Shown piece by piece: positions 34,881 through 44,277 of a stretch of DNA of 64,000 nt. The notes beneath the pieces were generated by a model. That model did not search any database. It saw only the letters and a list, made by a program, of their open reading frames with translations, and was not told the origin of the DNA. A program made the translations under genes and the position numbers. Location: positions 28,095-92,094 of the forward strand of contig NVRK02000095.1 in assembly GCA_002400845.2 (NCBI GenBank), in the 5' to 3' direction. How positions within the stretch are numbered: the stretch's first letter is position 1; each line of letters starts with the position of its first letter. This DNA comes from Hyphomicrobiales bacterium (GTDB lineage Bacteria > Pseudomonadota > Alphaproteobacteria > Rhizobiales > Rhizobiaceae).

Positions 34881-36344
34881 ATGACCCTATCCGCAGCACT
34901 TCGCACAGCTACGAGTTCACTCTCTTCCACCTCTCAGCAGGCGGCAGTGACATCTCGTAATATTGCGGGTATTGGGGACCCAAATTACATTCGACGTGAT
35001 GCTGCTGTTGTAACCAATTATTATGGCACGACACGCGTTGATACGCAGCGTGTTGTTAATCAGGCATTGTTCGATTCTTCATTAATGGCCAATGCCAAAT
35101 ATGCCAAGAGTGATGCCATTGCATCTAGCATCGATAGGTTAGCATCGTTTCAGCAACTTAATGAATTTAGCAATTCGGCAGCCAGTTTACTTGGTGAGTT
35201 GAAAAATGCTACTGAATTTGCTGCTGCAACGCCATCAGACAATACGACACTGAATAGCTTAGTTGAAAATGCGCGTTCAATGGCAACGGCGCTCAACAGT
35301 TCATATACAGAAATAATGAACACTAAGACTGATATCGATAGCGCTATCAGAACGAGCGTAACAAACCTAAGAACAATGCTGGCTCAATTAACTGAACTGA
35401 ACGATGCCATCGTTGAAGGCTCAAGATTTGGGAATGATGTATTTGATGAATTGGATATTAGAGACAGCCTATTAAATGAAATCTCAACTGAGATTGGTAT
35501 TAATGTTGTAAGTCGTGAAAACAACGATGTGATGTTGACCCTAAACAATGGCGTTGTTTTATTTGAGAAGAAGCCAAGAGACATTCAATTTCAAGCAATG
35601 CCTTCATATGGCCCTAATACACAAGGTTCTAACCTTTTTGTAGATGGCGTTCCAGTAACTGGCGATGATTCAAGGTTGCCAATTTATACAGGCGCTATTG
35701 CTGGTAATTTTGAACTTCGAGACAGATATTTAGTAGACCAGCAAAATCAACTTGATGAAATTGCACGCGGTCTCATTGAAGCTTATTCTGAGCAAGATCA
35801 AACCGGTGGTGGCAAACCAGCATTGGCTGGTCTGTTTACTTGGGACGGTGGACCTGGTGTTCCAACTTCTGGAATCTTACAGCCAGGTATCGCTGGTTCG
35901 TTAAGTGTGAATGAAATTGTGGATCATACAAAAGGTGGCGATGTAACGCTTTTAAGAGATGGCGCGATCAATGGGGATGCAGATTATTTAAGCAATACAG
36001 CTGGCGGTGCCAGCTTTTCTGATAGATTGTATGAGCTATCTGCAAACATTGATAAAGGTATGACTTTTGATAGCTCATCTGGATTGCCACAAGATTTAAC
36101 GCTTCAAGAATATGCAAATCAATCGTTAGATCAATTTAATGCATTGCGCCAAAGTACCACGAATAGCAGAGAGTATTTAGGCGAATTATCTGCTGGATTT
36201 AAAGCAGCTTTGCAAAATGAAAATGGCGTGAACTTAGATTATGAAATGTCTAGGTTGCTTGAAATAGAGCGCGCTTATCAAGCGACTGCAAAATTGCTTT
36301 CTACTGTTGATGAAATGCTAGAAACCTTGATTGCGAGCATATAG
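34881..36344 (+). CDS. flgK: Flagellar hook-filament junction protein FlgK
   Basis: First hook-associated protein, 487 aa. The N-terminus (TSSLSSTSQQAAVTSRNIAG) fits the family though its rod/hook signature is degenerate; the C-terminus NLDYEMSRLLEIERAYQATA and LLSTVDEMLETLI are diagnostic. It starts 7 bp after flgE and is followed by flgL after 2 bp. Confidence 0.96.
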   Translation: MTLSAALRTATSSLSSTSQQAAVTSRNIAGIGDPNYIRRDAAVVTNYYGTTRVDTQRVVNQALFDSSLMANAKYAKSDAIASSIDRLASFQQLNEFSNSAASLLGELKNATEFAAATPSDNTTLNSLVENARSMATALNSSYTEIMNTKTDIDSAIRTSVTNLRTMLAQLTELNDAIVEGSRFGNDVFDELDIRDSLLNEISTEIGINVVSRENNDVMLTLNNGVVLFEKKPRDIQFQAMPSYGPNTQGSNLFVDGVPVTGDDSRLPIYTGAIAGNFELRDRYLVDQQNQLDEIARGLIEAYSEQDQTGGGKPALAGLFTWDGGPGVPTSGILQPGIAGSLSVNEIVDHTKGGDVTLLRDGAINGDADYLSNTAGGASFSDRLYELSANIDKGMTFDSSSGLPQDLTLQEYANQSLDQFNALRQSTTNSREYLGELSAGFKAALQNENGVNLDYEMSRLLEIERAYQATAKLLSTVDEMLETLIASI

Positions 36345-36346
36345 CG

Positions 36347-37396
36347 ATGAAACTATCAAGCATTAGCACCCACGCATTACATTCTTCGCTTCGTAACCTG
36401 ACTATGGCGAAGCAAATTGACTTAAATATTGCCCAAAAAGAAATCGTAACAGGACGTCTTGCAGACATTGGTTATTCGCTTGGCGGCAAAACACATTTTG
36501 CAGTTTCCATTGAAAACGAAATGGATCTGATTAGCCAGATGAAGGTTACAAATTCGTTTGTTACGCGCCGCATGGAAACGATGCAGCTTAGTATTGGTAG
36601 TATGGTTGACGCGGCAAATGATTTTCTTGCTGATATGTCTACCGAAATAACCACTTCATTAGATCGATCCTTTCTAAAAAGTCTTAGTTTAAGCGCACTT
36701 GAAAATACAACCGCATCCTTAAATGTTGCGTATAAAGGCGAGTATATTTTTTCTGGTGTTAATTCAGATAGCCCATCAATTGTTGAATATGAAGGCGCGT
36801 CTGGCGCTGCTGCAAAACAAGCTGTTCAAGATGCGTTTACAAATCACTTTGGATTTGATGCAAATGATCCCTCTGCCGCTAACCTTTCTAAAGCGGATAT
36901 GGAAGGTTTTTTAGACGGTCCTTACAATGACTTATTCAATGATAGTAATTGGTCAACATTGTGGAGCAGTGCATCTGATCGCGGTATTCGCTCGAAAGTT
37001 TCTTCACAAGAATTGGTCGAAACGCCTTCTACTGCTCAGTCTGAAGCATATCGAAAATTGATAGCGGCATCAGTTTTGATGGTTGAGTTTGCAGATACAC
37101 AATTGAACGACCAAGCAATTGATGGATTAGCGACTGGCGCGCTTAATTTGTCCAGTAATGCCGTAAGCGAGCTTGCTAATGAGCAAGGTTTAATTGGCCT
37201 TGTACAAGAACGCGTATCTAGGGCTGATGAACGTATGAGCTTTCAAAAAGACGTGTTGGCTAATCAACTCAATGACCTTACGGGCGTGGACCCATACGAA
37301 GCTGTAACCAGACTGCAATCATTGTCGATAAGTTTGGAAGCATCTTATGCCGCAACGGCGAGAATACAGTCACTCTCGATAATGAATTATATTTAA
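36347..37396 (+). CDS. flgL: Flagellar hook-filament junction protein FlgL
   Basis: Second hook-associated protein, a flagellin-like protein of 349 aa. The N-terminus (MKLSSISTHALHSSLRNLTM) and C-terminus (TGVDPYEAVTRLQSLSISLE, then SYAATARIQSLSIMNYI) match FlgL. GEYIFSGVNSDSPSI is the typical FlgL segment near residue 130. It precedes flaF by 44 bp. Confidence 0.95.
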   Translation: MKLSSISTHALHSSLRNLTMAKQIDLNIAQKEIVTGRLADIGYSLGGKTHFAVSIENEMDLISQMKVTNSFVTRRMETMQLSIGSMVDAANDFLADMSTEITTSLDRSFLKSLSLSALENTTASLNVAYKGEYIFSGVNSDSPSIVEYEGASGAAAKQAVQDAFTNHFGFDANDPSAANLSKADMEGFLDGPYNDLFNDSNWSTLWSSASDRGIRSKVSSQELVETPSTAQSEAYRKLIAASVLMVEFADTQLNDQAIDGLATGALNLSSNAVSELANEQGLIGLVQERVSRADERMSFQKDVLANQLNDLTGVDPYEAVTRLQSLSISLEASYAATARIQSLSIMNYI

Positions 37397-37440
37397 AAGA
37401 AAAACACTGAATTGGGTTCAAACCCACAAGGAATAAACGA

Positions 37441-37788
37441 ATGTTCAATTTAGCATATGCAGAAGCTGCAGAAGGCGACCAAGGCGAAGCACGCAGTGAA
37501 GAATATCAAGCAATGGAATATTCTATAGGTGTTATGGAATCTAGTCTTAGAGATCCTGAAAACGCTGGAAAACGTATTAAAGCAATATTTGATACTGCTA
37601 ATGTTTGGACGCTTTTGATGGAGGATTTAGGTCAGGTAGACAATGCCTATCCTAACGAATTGAAAGCTGGATTAATTTCCATCGGAATTTTCATACTCAA
37701 ACAATTACAAGCAATGCGGGGCGATTCAAGCGTTTCATTTGCTACTATAATTGATGTCACAAAAACTATAAAAGAAGGACTAAAATAG
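37441..37788 (+). CDS. flaF: Flagellar biosynthesis regulator FlaF
   Basis: Alphaproteobacterial protein of 115 aa needed for flagellin secretion or synthesis, working with FlbT. The conserved core is ENAGKRIKAIFDTANVWTLL and PNELKAGLISIGIFI. Its stop overlaps the flbT start codon by one base, so the two are translationally coupled. Confidence 0.95.
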   Translation: MFNLAYAEAAEGDQGEARSEEYQAMEYSIGVMESSLRDPENAGKRIKAIFDTANVWTLLMEDLGQVDNAYPNELKAGLISIGIFILKQLQAMRGDSSVSFATIIDVTKTIKEGLK

Positions 37789-38252
37789 TGGGTAATATGC
37801 AAATTTATCTTCGCGCTAAGGATAAAGTTTTTATCAACGGTGCTGTAATTAAAGCAGACAGAAAAGTGTCACTTGAATTGTTGAATGATGCGACTTTCCT
37901 ATTGGAAAATCACGTGTTGCAAAAAGAAGATGCAACAACACCATTTAAGCAATTATACTTTATTGTACAGATGATGTTGATGGACCCTTCAAGTGTTGAA
38001 CAAACCAAAGTCATTTTTAAAGACATGGTGGCTGGCCTACTTGAGAGCTTAACCAATCGCTCGCTAATTGAAGGTGTAAAAGACATTGATGTTTCTGTTT
38101 CGTCAGGAAAAGCATTCCCAGCATTGAAATTGATACGTGAGCTTTACCCAATAGAAGAAGCTATTTTAAACACAGAAGCTTCAGGTGTTTTGAGTGATGT
38201 TGCTGCACAAGCTGCAATGGTCGCTAAAGGCTTGGCTAAGGAGAAAACATAA
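37788..38252 (+). CDS. flbT: Flagellin mRNA regulator FlbT
   Basis: Small RNA-associated regulator of flagellin translation, 154 aa. In Caulobacter FlbT acts through the 5' leader of a flagellin mRNA; in Brucella it promotes flagellin production. The family core LRAKDKVFINGAVIKADRKV and QLYFIVQMMLMDP is clear. GTG at 37788 overlaps the flaF stop; ATG at 37797 is an alternative. The three structured flagellin leaders in this window are obvious candidate targets. Confidence 0.95.
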   Translation: MGNMQIYLRAKDKVFINGAVIKADRKVSLELLNDATFLLENHVLQKEDATTPFKQLYFIVQMMLMDPSSVEQTKVIFKDMVAGLLESLTNRSLIEGVKDIDVSVSSGKAFPALKLIRELYPIEEAILNTEASGVLSDVAAQAAMVAKGLAKEKT

Positions 38253-38677
38253 TGGTTGATGCTGTTTTAGCTACCTCGTCGTCGTCTGTTATTCAATCAT
38301 TGTCGAAGCTTGACACTGCTAAGAATACAAACACTGTAAACTATGATGCCTTTTTGCAATTACTTGTTACGCAAATAAAAAACCAAGATCCAACTGATCC
38401 GCAAGACTCAGGTGAGTTTTTGGCTCAAATAGCATCCTTTTCTAGTGTTGAGCAGCAAATTCAAACCAATGAAACATTGGAGAAAATGCTTACTCAAAAT
38501 CTGTTACAAGGGGCTTCTGATTTGATTGATCGTCAAGTCTTTTCTTTTAATGGTTCTAAAGGTGGCACTGTGATCGCTGTTTCAAGCACCTCAGAAGGTT
38601 TGGTAGTTGAAACTGAAAACGGAGACAAAATTCTTGTCGACGATACAGTTACGATTAGAGCTAAACCCTCTAATTAA
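38252..38677 (+). CDS. flgD: Flagellar hook assembly protein FlgD
   Basis: Hook-cap scaffold, 141 aa, the short rhizobial form. The FlgD N-terminal signature is NYDAFLQLLVTQIKNQDPTD, followed by EFLAQIASFSSVEQQIQTNE. The long beta-rich C-terminal region of enteric FlgD is mostly missing. The start overlaps the flbT stop (TAATG). Confidence 0.95.
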   Translation: MVDAVLATSSSSVIQSLSKLDTAKNTNTVNYDAFLQLLVTQIKNQDPTDPQDSGEFLAQIASFSSVEQQIQTNETLEKMLTQNLLQGASDLIDRQVFSFNGSKGGTVIAVSSTSEGLVVETENGDKILVDDTVTIRAKPSN

Positions 38678-38701
38678 GGAAATAGGAAGGTTAGTAGTTA
38701 G

Positions 38702-38974
38702 ATGAACGAAGCAGAAGCATTAGAGATCGTGCAATTTGCGTTTCAGACTCTTTTGAAAGTGTCAGCGCCAATGGTAATCACTGCGATGGTCATTGGTACA
38801 TCGATTGCACTATTGCAAGCGCTTACCCAAGTTCAAGAAATAACACTAACCTTCATTCCAAAAATAGTGATGGTATTGGTCGTTGCATCAATGGCCTCGC
38901 CTTATATAGCTTCAAATTTGAATGTTTTGGCAATGCTCTCTTATTCCAAAATATCTTCGGTAGGCAATCGATAA
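38702..38974 (+). CDS. fliQ: Flagellar export gate protein FliQ
   Basis: Two-helix export-gate subunit of 90 aa. Hydrophobic spans are visible at about residues 18-40 (VITAMVIGTSIALLQALTQV) and 50-72. The segment TQVQEITLTFIPKIV is typical of FliQ. It lies 24 bp after flgD and precedes flhA by 51 bp. Confidence 0.96.
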   Translation: MNEAEALEIVQFAFQTLLKVSAPMVITAMVIGTSIALLQALTQVQEITLTFIPKIVMVLVVASMASPYIASNLNVLAMLSYSKISSVGNR

Positions 38975-39025
38975 AATTGACTATCACGCATGACGAAAAT
39001 GATTTTCTAAGAATTGTGATTTAAA

Positions 39026-41119
39026 ATGAGTAACACAAATACAGCACCAAACGAAGACTCCAGTGGTGGCAACCAAGATGTGTACTTTGCTGCTGGCATT
39101 TTGGTCATTCTATCCGTTTTGTTCTTACCAATGCCAACATGGCTCGTAGATTTTGGCTTGGCATTTTCGATTGCGTTTTCTGTTCTTATTTTGATGGTCG
39201 CATTGTGGATTAAAAAACCACTCGACTTTTCATCTTTCCCAACAATTTTGCTAATTGCAACAATGATACGCTTGGCGTTGAATATTTCGACGACGCGCCT
39301 AATTCTGTCTAATGGGCAAACAGGTCCAGAGGCCGCTGGTGGCGTAATCAGTGGATTTGCGAACTTTGTTATGGGCGGCGATTTTGTCATCGGTGTGATC
39401 GTCTTTATTATTCTTGTAACGGTGAACTTTATTGTTATCACCAAAGGTGCCAGCCGTATTGCAGAAGTGGGCGCACGTTTTACCCTAGATGCTATTCCAG
39501 GCAAGCAGATGGCGATTGATGCCGATTTGGCAGCAGGGCTTCTAAATGACAAAGAAGCGCAAACACGCCGTCTTGAACTTGAAGAAGAAAGTTCCTTTTA
39601 TGGTTCTATGGATGGTGCTTCAAAGTTTGTACGTGGTGATGCCATTGCCGGCCTAATTATTACCGCAGTGAATATTGTTGGTGGTATTGTTATTGGTGCG
39701 TTTAGGCATGATATGGCTATTGGCGAAGCCGCTGATATTTACACACGCCTGTCAGTTGGAGATGGACTAGTATCTCAAATTCCAGCGCTTATTGTTTCTT
39801 TAGCATCTGGTTTATTAGTTTCAAAAGTTGGTACGCGAGAATCAACTGAAAAAGCTATTTTCGGACAAATGCTAAATTATCCTAAAGCGCTATATCTTTC
39901 TGCATCTCTTTTGGCATTTTTGTCCTTAACACCAGGCATGCCATTTGTTCCTTTCATGGGCCTAGCTTTAATTTTAAGTGGGACTGCATATATGATACCA
40001 AAGCGGAGAGCAGAGGCCGCGGCGAAAATAAAATTAGAAGAAAGTACCAAGGCCCAAGAGGTAATTGCCACAAAGGAAGATTCCATTCAAACATCAATGG
40101 AAATTCCTGAGATCGAACTGGTCTTGGGTAAACAGTTAAGTGCTAGGCTTATTGGTGATCGCGGTGAAATGGGATATCGGGTTTCACGTATGCGCAAGAA
40201 ATTTGCCACGGCTTATGGTTTTATCATTCCAGAGATAAAACTAACCGACAGTCTTTCTATTGCTTCTAATAGTTATGAAATCAAAGTGTATGGAACAACT
40301 GTTGCTTCGGCTAAGATGTCGCTGACAGAGGTAATGGTGGTATCTAGTGGTAAAGAGCCACCAATGCATATTCCGTTTGTTGAATACACTGAGCCTGCTT
40401 ATGGGGCAAAGGCTTGGTTGTTTCCAGACATTCATAAGCAAGAGCTTACGCAATTAGGGTTTCAACCCATTGATACACTAAGCCAAGTACTGACCCATGT
40501 GAGTGAAGTGGTGAAGAATAATTTATCACAGCTATTTTCATACAAAGACATGCGTATAATTATAGATGGTTTAGATAAAGAATATGCTAGATTGGTGGAA
40601 GAGATTGTTCCAACACACCTAACATTTTCTGGCCTTCAGGCTGTGTTTAAAATGTTGTTGGCTGATCGTATTTCTGTTCGTAATGTTAAACAACTATTGG
40701 AGGCCATTGCTGAAGTTGCTCCATATTCAAAACGTGGCGAACAAATTGTTGAACATGTTAGAACAAGAATGGCGCAACAAATTTGCGGCGATTTAGTTCA
40801 AGATGGCAAGCTTAAATTGCTTCGACTTGGCACAAAATGGGATCAAGCTTTTTCTGATGCTTTGGTGAAAGATGCTAGGGGCGAGATTGCTGAATTTAAC
40901 ATGAGTGCAAAAGACCTTGAAGAATTTGGTAAACAGGCAAAGGAAACGATCAATAAACATGTTGCGGATAGACAGCAATTTGGTCTAACAACGTCACCAG
41001 AGGCGCGCAAATATGTACGTATGATTATTGAGCGTATATTCCCAACCATGCAGGTGCTTTCTAATTTGGAAATTGCACGTGGCATGGATGTACAGGTTAT
41101 TGGCTCAATAGGAGAATAA
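39026..41119 (+). CDS. flhA: Flagellar export gate protein FlhA
   Basis: Large export-gate protein, 697 aa. The N-terminal half has about eight membrane segments, including the conserved MDGASKFVRGDAIAGLIIT loop region and the TTRLIL segment. The cytoplasmic C-terminal half binds export substrates and chaperones (AEAAAKIKLEE linker, then RNVKQLLEAIAEVA). It is followed by fliR 17 bp downstream. Confidence 0.97.
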   Translation: MSNTNTAPNEDSSGGNQDVYFAAGILVILSVLFLPMPTWLVDFGLAFSIAFSVLILMVALWIKKPLDFSSFPTILLIATMIRLALNISTTRLILSNGQTGPEAAGGVISGFANFVMGGDFVIGVIVFIILVTVNFIVITKGASRIAEVGARFTLDAIPGKQMAIDADLAAGLLNDKEAQTRRLELEEESSFYGSMDGASKFVRGDAIAGLIITAVNIVGGIVIGAFRHDMAIGEAADIYTRLSVGDGLVSQIPALIVSLASGLLVSKVGTRESTEKAIFGQMLNYPKALYLSASLLAFLSLTPGMPFVPFMGLALILSGTAYMIPKRRAEAAAKIKLEESTKAQEVIATKEDSIQTSMEIPEIELVLGKQLSARLIGDRGEMGYRVSRMRKKFATAYGFIIPEIKLTDSLSIASNSYEIKVYGTTVASAKMSLTEVMVVSSGKEPPMHIPFVEYTEPAYGAKAWLFPDIHKQELTQLGFQPIDTLSQVLTHVSEVVKNNLSQLFSYKDMRIIIDGLDKEYARLVEEIVPTHLTFSGLQAVFKMLLADRISVRNVKQLLEAIAEVAPYSKRGEQIVEHVRTRMAQQICGDLVQDGKLKLLRLGTKWDQAFSDALVKDARGEIAEFNMSAKDLEEFGKQAKETINKHVADRQQFGLTTSPEARKYVRMIIERIFPTMQVLSNLEIARGMDVQVIGSIGE

Positions 41120-41136
41120 CCAAAAGGTATTCACAT

Positions 41137-41889
41137 ATGACTATTAATGGCATATCCCTAATTGGTTTGTTTTTGGTGTTTGCCAGAACAGCCAGTTGGG
41201 TGATGATTTTGCCTGGGTTTTCTGGAGCGCAGGTTCCAATGCAAATTAGGTTGTATTTGGCATTTTCGCTAACTGTTGCCGTTGTGTTTATAATAGACAC
41301 ACCACTTGATTTTGGAACACAAGTACAACCCCATATTTTATTGAAACTTATTGGAATTGAAATGTTAATTGGGGGGGTGCTTGCCATTCCAATTAGGTTC
41401 TTATTTATGGCCTTGTCGTTTTTGGGTGAATTGGTAACGCAATTAATTGGCCTTAACCCAATACCTGGAACGCCAATTGGTGATACCCAGCCAAGTACGG
41501 TGTTATCAAGTACGTTAAATATCACCGCTCTAACAATGATGTTTGCCAGTGGTATGCACATGCACTTTGTGTTTGGGATGGCAAATTCTTTTGAAGCTTT
41601 TCCACCAGGTGTGGGAATTGATATTGCACTGTTTACAGAAGATATAGTTGGAAATTTAAATTCATTTTTCTCAACTGCAATTAGGCTAAGTGCTCCATTT
41701 TTTATTTACGCCGTCATCATGAATTTGGTTGCAGGTCTAATCAATAAATTAACACCGTCGATACCAGTGTATTTTGTATCTGCTCCATTTATTATTGGCG
41801 GTGGTTTGTTTTTCTTAATCTATATTGGTGATGATATATTGTTTTTATTCCATGTGGAATTGGTAAAACTTGTCAACCGTATCTATTGA
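41137..41889 (+). CDS. fliR: Flagellar export gate protein FliR
   Basis: Export-gate membrane subunit, 250 aa, with six predicted hydrophobic spans. Recognisable parts are FARTASWVMILPGFSGAQVP near the N-terminus and LIGIEMLIGGVLAIPIRFLF. With FliP, FliQ, FlhA and FlhB it completes the export gate set encoded in this window; FliI and FliH are not seen. Confidence 0.95.
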   Translation: MTINGISLIGLFLVFARTASWVMILPGFSGAQVPMQIRLYLAFSLTVAVVFIIDTPLDFGTQVQPHILLKLIGIEMLIGGVLAIPIRFLFMALSFLGELVTQLIGLNPIPGTPIGDTQPSTVLSSTLNITALTMMFASGMHMHFVFGMANSFEAFPPGVGIDIALFTEDIVGNLNSFFSTAIRLSAPFFIYAVIMNLVAGLINKLTPSIPVYFVSAPFIIGGGLFFLIYIGDDILFLFHVELVKLVNRIY

Positions 41890-41994
41890 GAATATTTATA
41901 AAAGTATGAATTGAAACTAGTCAAAATGGGTGGATACAAGCTTGAGGCAAGGTTCACCAATTAGTTTTGGAGCAGATATCTCAATTTGGAATAG

Positions 41995-42384
41995 ATGATG
42001 GACGGTACTATAAGCTCGATAAATGCTATCTTACCGCAAGCCTCGCTTGAGGCAGCATCTAATGTGGCCTTAAAATCGGTATCAACAAATTCGTTTACAG
42101 GCGCAGATTTTTCTAAACTATTAAATGTAGAAGAAACTGTCACTGCAACAGGCATAACAAATCAAGCAATCGAAACTACTCAAGCTGAAGACTTGCGTGC
42201 TGCAAAAGTGAAAATGGAATTTGAGGCCGTTATAATATCTCAGTTTATCGGTGAGTTGCTTTCTAGCACGAGTGACGTTTTTGGCGAAGGTATGCAAGGC
42301 GATTTAATTAATACAGTTTTAAAAGATGCAATATCTAAACAGATCGCCCAAAGTGGCGGTTTGGGAATTAAAAGTATGCTATGA
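41995..42384 (+). CDS. Rod-binding protein, FlgJ N-terminal-like
   Basis: A 129-aa protein matching the rod-binding (rod-cap) part of FlgJ without a muramidase domain. The diagnostic C-terminal segment is EFEAVIISQFIGELLSSTSD, then FGEGMQGDLINTVLKDAISK and the ending GGLGIKSML. Many alphaproteobacteria use a single-domain FlgJ-like protein with a separate peptidoglycan hydrolase. Two in-frame ATGs (41995 and 41998) are both possible. Confidence 0.85.
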   Translation: MMDGTISSINAILPQASLEAASNVALKSVSTNSFTGADFSKLLNVEETVTATGITNQAIETTQAEDLRAAKVKMEFEAVIISQFIGELLSSTSDVFGEGMQGDLINTVLKDAISKQIAQSGGLGIKSML

Positions 42385-42402
42385 GGTTAACAGTTTAATC
42401 TG

Positions 42403-42822
42403 ATGGAAATGAATGAAGGACAGGCTACTGGTGAACCAGTAATCAACCCTGTCGTGGGCGGTATTGGTGATGTTCAAAAAGGTTATTCTGCATTGAACTT
42501 AGTAATAGCAAAATTACAACGCCTATTGGGCGAGGAAAAAACCCAGCTGACCGCTGGTGATTTAAGCTCGCTTCCCACTGTTGCTGGACAGAAAATTCAA
42601 CTTTTTGCACAACTCAATAAATTTAGTCAAACAGGTCATCTATTGAATGTTGATGATGAGACTACCGCCAAAATTAAGAATGTAAAAATACAGTTGCAAG
42701 ATAATGCCAGGCTGTTGAAATTGCGCATGGATGCAATTACTGAGATAACCGATACAATAAGCGCTGCTATGACAGAGGCTGATGGTGATAGCACTTACAG
42801 TGTTTGGCCAGCCTATGATTAA
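42403..42822 (+). CDS. FlgN-like flagellar chaperone (probable)
   Basis: A 139-aa, helical, acidic protein. The segment LQRLLGEEKTQLTAGDLSSL and the following AGQKIQLFAQL resemble FlgN, the export chaperone for FlgK and FlgL; the C-terminal helix (LLKLRMDAITEITDTISAAM) also fits. Similarity is by pattern only. It starts 18 bp after the FlgJ-like gene and overlaps the next gene by 8 bp. Confidence 0.65.
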   Translation: MEMNEGQATGEPVINPVVGGIGDVQKGYSALNLVIAKLQRLLGEEKTQLTAGDLSSLPTVAGQKIQLFAQLNKFSQTGHLLNVDDETTAKIKNVKIQLQDNARLLKLRMDAITEITDTISAAMTEADGDSTYSVWPAYD

Positions 42823-43294
42823 AATGATATTATCAGGCGTATGGGTAGCGGCATTGCTGGTAGGCTCAACAATGTTTTTTGCACCTTCTGAATCTGAGAC
42901 GCATGACGGCAATCAAGAAGGTGAAAAAGGCGCTTATTTTGGTGCGCTCGATTATATAAAAATTGATCCCATGTCGATCTCACTTATTCGCGATAATGCA
43001 GTAAGGGGATACCTGCTCTTAAACGCTGCTTACACCATTGATGGTAAAGCGGCTGCGGCGATTACTGTTCCGTTAGATTTTGTTATGAAGGATGTGATTA
43101 TAACATCAGTCCATCAAAGCGAGACTTTGGATGTGTTTAAGCTGAGTGCGTTTGATACGGTCAAATTTCAAGATCAACTTGAAAGAGACATCAATAAAAA
43201 ACTTGGACAAAAGATTGTCCATGAAGTTTTGATTTTAAAGCTTGAATTTATCAGCATTGAAGATGTGCGTGATATGCAGATGAGACGTTCTTAG
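42815..43294 (+). CDS. Membrane protein with FliL-like C-terminal domain
   Basis: A 159-aa protein with one N-terminal membrane segment (ILSGVWVAALLVGSTMFFA). The periplasmic C-terminal part (KDVIITSVHQSETLDVFKLS, then LERDINKKLGQKIVHEVLIL and LEFI) has the order of features seen in FliL domains. If so, it is a second FliL-like protein, distinct from the one at 21158. ATG at 42815 overlaps the previous gene by 8 bp; ATG at 42824 is the alternative. It ends the flagellar run. Confidence 0.6.
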   Translation: MIKMILSGVWVAALLVGSTMFFAPSESETHDGNQEGEKGAYFGALDYIKIDPMSISLIRDNAVRGYLLLNAAYTIDGKAAAAITVPLDFVMKDVIITSVHQSETLDVFKLSAFDTVKFQDQLERDINKKLGQKIVHEVLILKLEFISIEDVRDMQMRRS

Positions 43295-43373
43295 TTTGTA
43301 AACGGTGTTTAATAGGGTTGCTCTATAGAGCTGTTTTATTGTTCTGATTTAATTGATGCTTACCAATTACTAT

Positions 43374-44153
43374 TTACCAATTACAGGCGTTTCGCAGATT
43401 GTGAATTGCATGACCTAAATTTGACACATCATAAGTAAATGTATGTTCTACTTTTTTTGCATCCCACACATTAATGCGTAATGAATTTTTTCCCAGTATT
43501 TTGGAAGTAAACGGCACTGCCTGTTTCCCTGACCATAGGCCTAGAATATTATCCCCCTGCGAAAGCGTAAGGCCTAACAAATTGTTTGGCCCATTATCAA
43601 TGCTGTAAAGGATCTCGGTGCTTGATGTGGCATTTTTAAGCTTAGTCGAAGGGAACTCGAACATTACAGATGTCGTGTTGTTTATGCACCTTATATGCAA
43701 AGCAGAGAGTTTTGGGTTTGGTAACGTTTTTGAAGCCAACATCGCAATTTTAGTTGAGCTGAGAATTGTTATTGCGTGTCTATCTGTTCCGTTTGAAACG
43801 AGCGTTATATTTGGGTATTTATCTGGCGTTATAATAAGCGGCCTGTTTTTGGAAATGAGCTTGTAATTTGTCGGGCTTAAATTTTTGTTCCATTGGTTAA
43901 ATGGTTTAACAGCGGTTTTGCGGTTTTCACTTCTTTCAGGGAAAGAATTTGAATAAATTGAAAATAAACGACCATTTTTCACCTTGGATTTTGAGCCGCA
44001 TTTATTTGATTTTGTTTGATAAAGATTTTTTGAGAAACATGCTGGCTCAGCAAATGCATCGTCACTTTCTATTAATAATGATAAAATCAATGAGAGGTTT
44101 AACGTTGCGCAAAGTGGTATGCTAAATTGTAAAAATCGCGTGAGTGTAGACAT
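43374..44153 (-). CDS. Secreted protein with VasI-like domain
   Basis: A 259-aa exported protein. The N-terminus is a signal peptide (FLQFSIPLCATLNLSLILSL, cleavage near DAFAE). The C-terminal half resembles the VasI/TagO type: LSALHIRCINNTTSVMFEF, then YSIDNGP, FTSKILGKNSLRINVWD, and a final LRNACNW. VasI proteins were named from type VI secretion loci, but similar domains occur alone in many alphaproteobacteria and no other T6SS gene is here. ATG at 44153 is preferred over a TTG at 44168. It is transcribed toward the end of the flagellar locus. Confidence 0.75.
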   Translation of the reverse strand: MSTLTRFLQFSIPLCATLNLSLILSLLIESDDAFAEPACFSKNLYQTKSNKCGSKSKVKNGRLFSIYSNSFPERSENRKTAVKPFNQWNKNLSPTNYKLISKNRPLIITPDKYPNITLVSNGTDRHAITILSSTKIAMLASKTLPNPKLSALHIRCINNTTSVMFEFPSTKLKNATSSTEILYSIDNGPNNLLGLTLSQGDNILGLWSGKQAVPFTSKILGKNSLRINVWDAKKVEHTFTYDVSNLGHAIHNLRNACNW

Positions 44154-44248
44154 GAATTTTCGGCTCAATTATTAGGTGTAATGAAATCGATATCTTTTCA
44201 GTAATATTCCAATTTTCTTACGCGAAACTGTTAAAGTGGCACATAGTA

Positions 44249-44263
44249 TTAACCCAATGTTAA
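44249..44263. promoter_or_regulatory. CtrA-type box in a long intergenic region
   Basis: TTAA (44249-44252), N7, TTAA (44260-44263). It ends 2 nt before a good -10-like GATAAT (44266-44271), so the box covers the -35 region of a possible rightward promoter, the usual position for CtrA activation. It is also about 100 bp upstream of the VasI-like gene on the other strand. Confidence 0.4.
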
Positions 44264-44277
44264 GAGATAATTTGTTA

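Noticed and set aside
43320..43337. GCTC-TATA-GAGC palindrome as terminator of the flagellar locus
   Set aside because: The stem is only 4 bp with a 4-nt loop and is probably too weak to act as an intrinsic terminator.
43374..44153. Type VI secretion system
   Set aside because: Only a VasI-like domain is present; no tube, sheath, baseplate or ClpV genes are in the window.
44237..44252. Sigma-54-like TGGCAC element in the long gap
   Set aside because: The partner -12 element (TTGCA-like) is missing at the right spacing; the sequence there is ATTAA.
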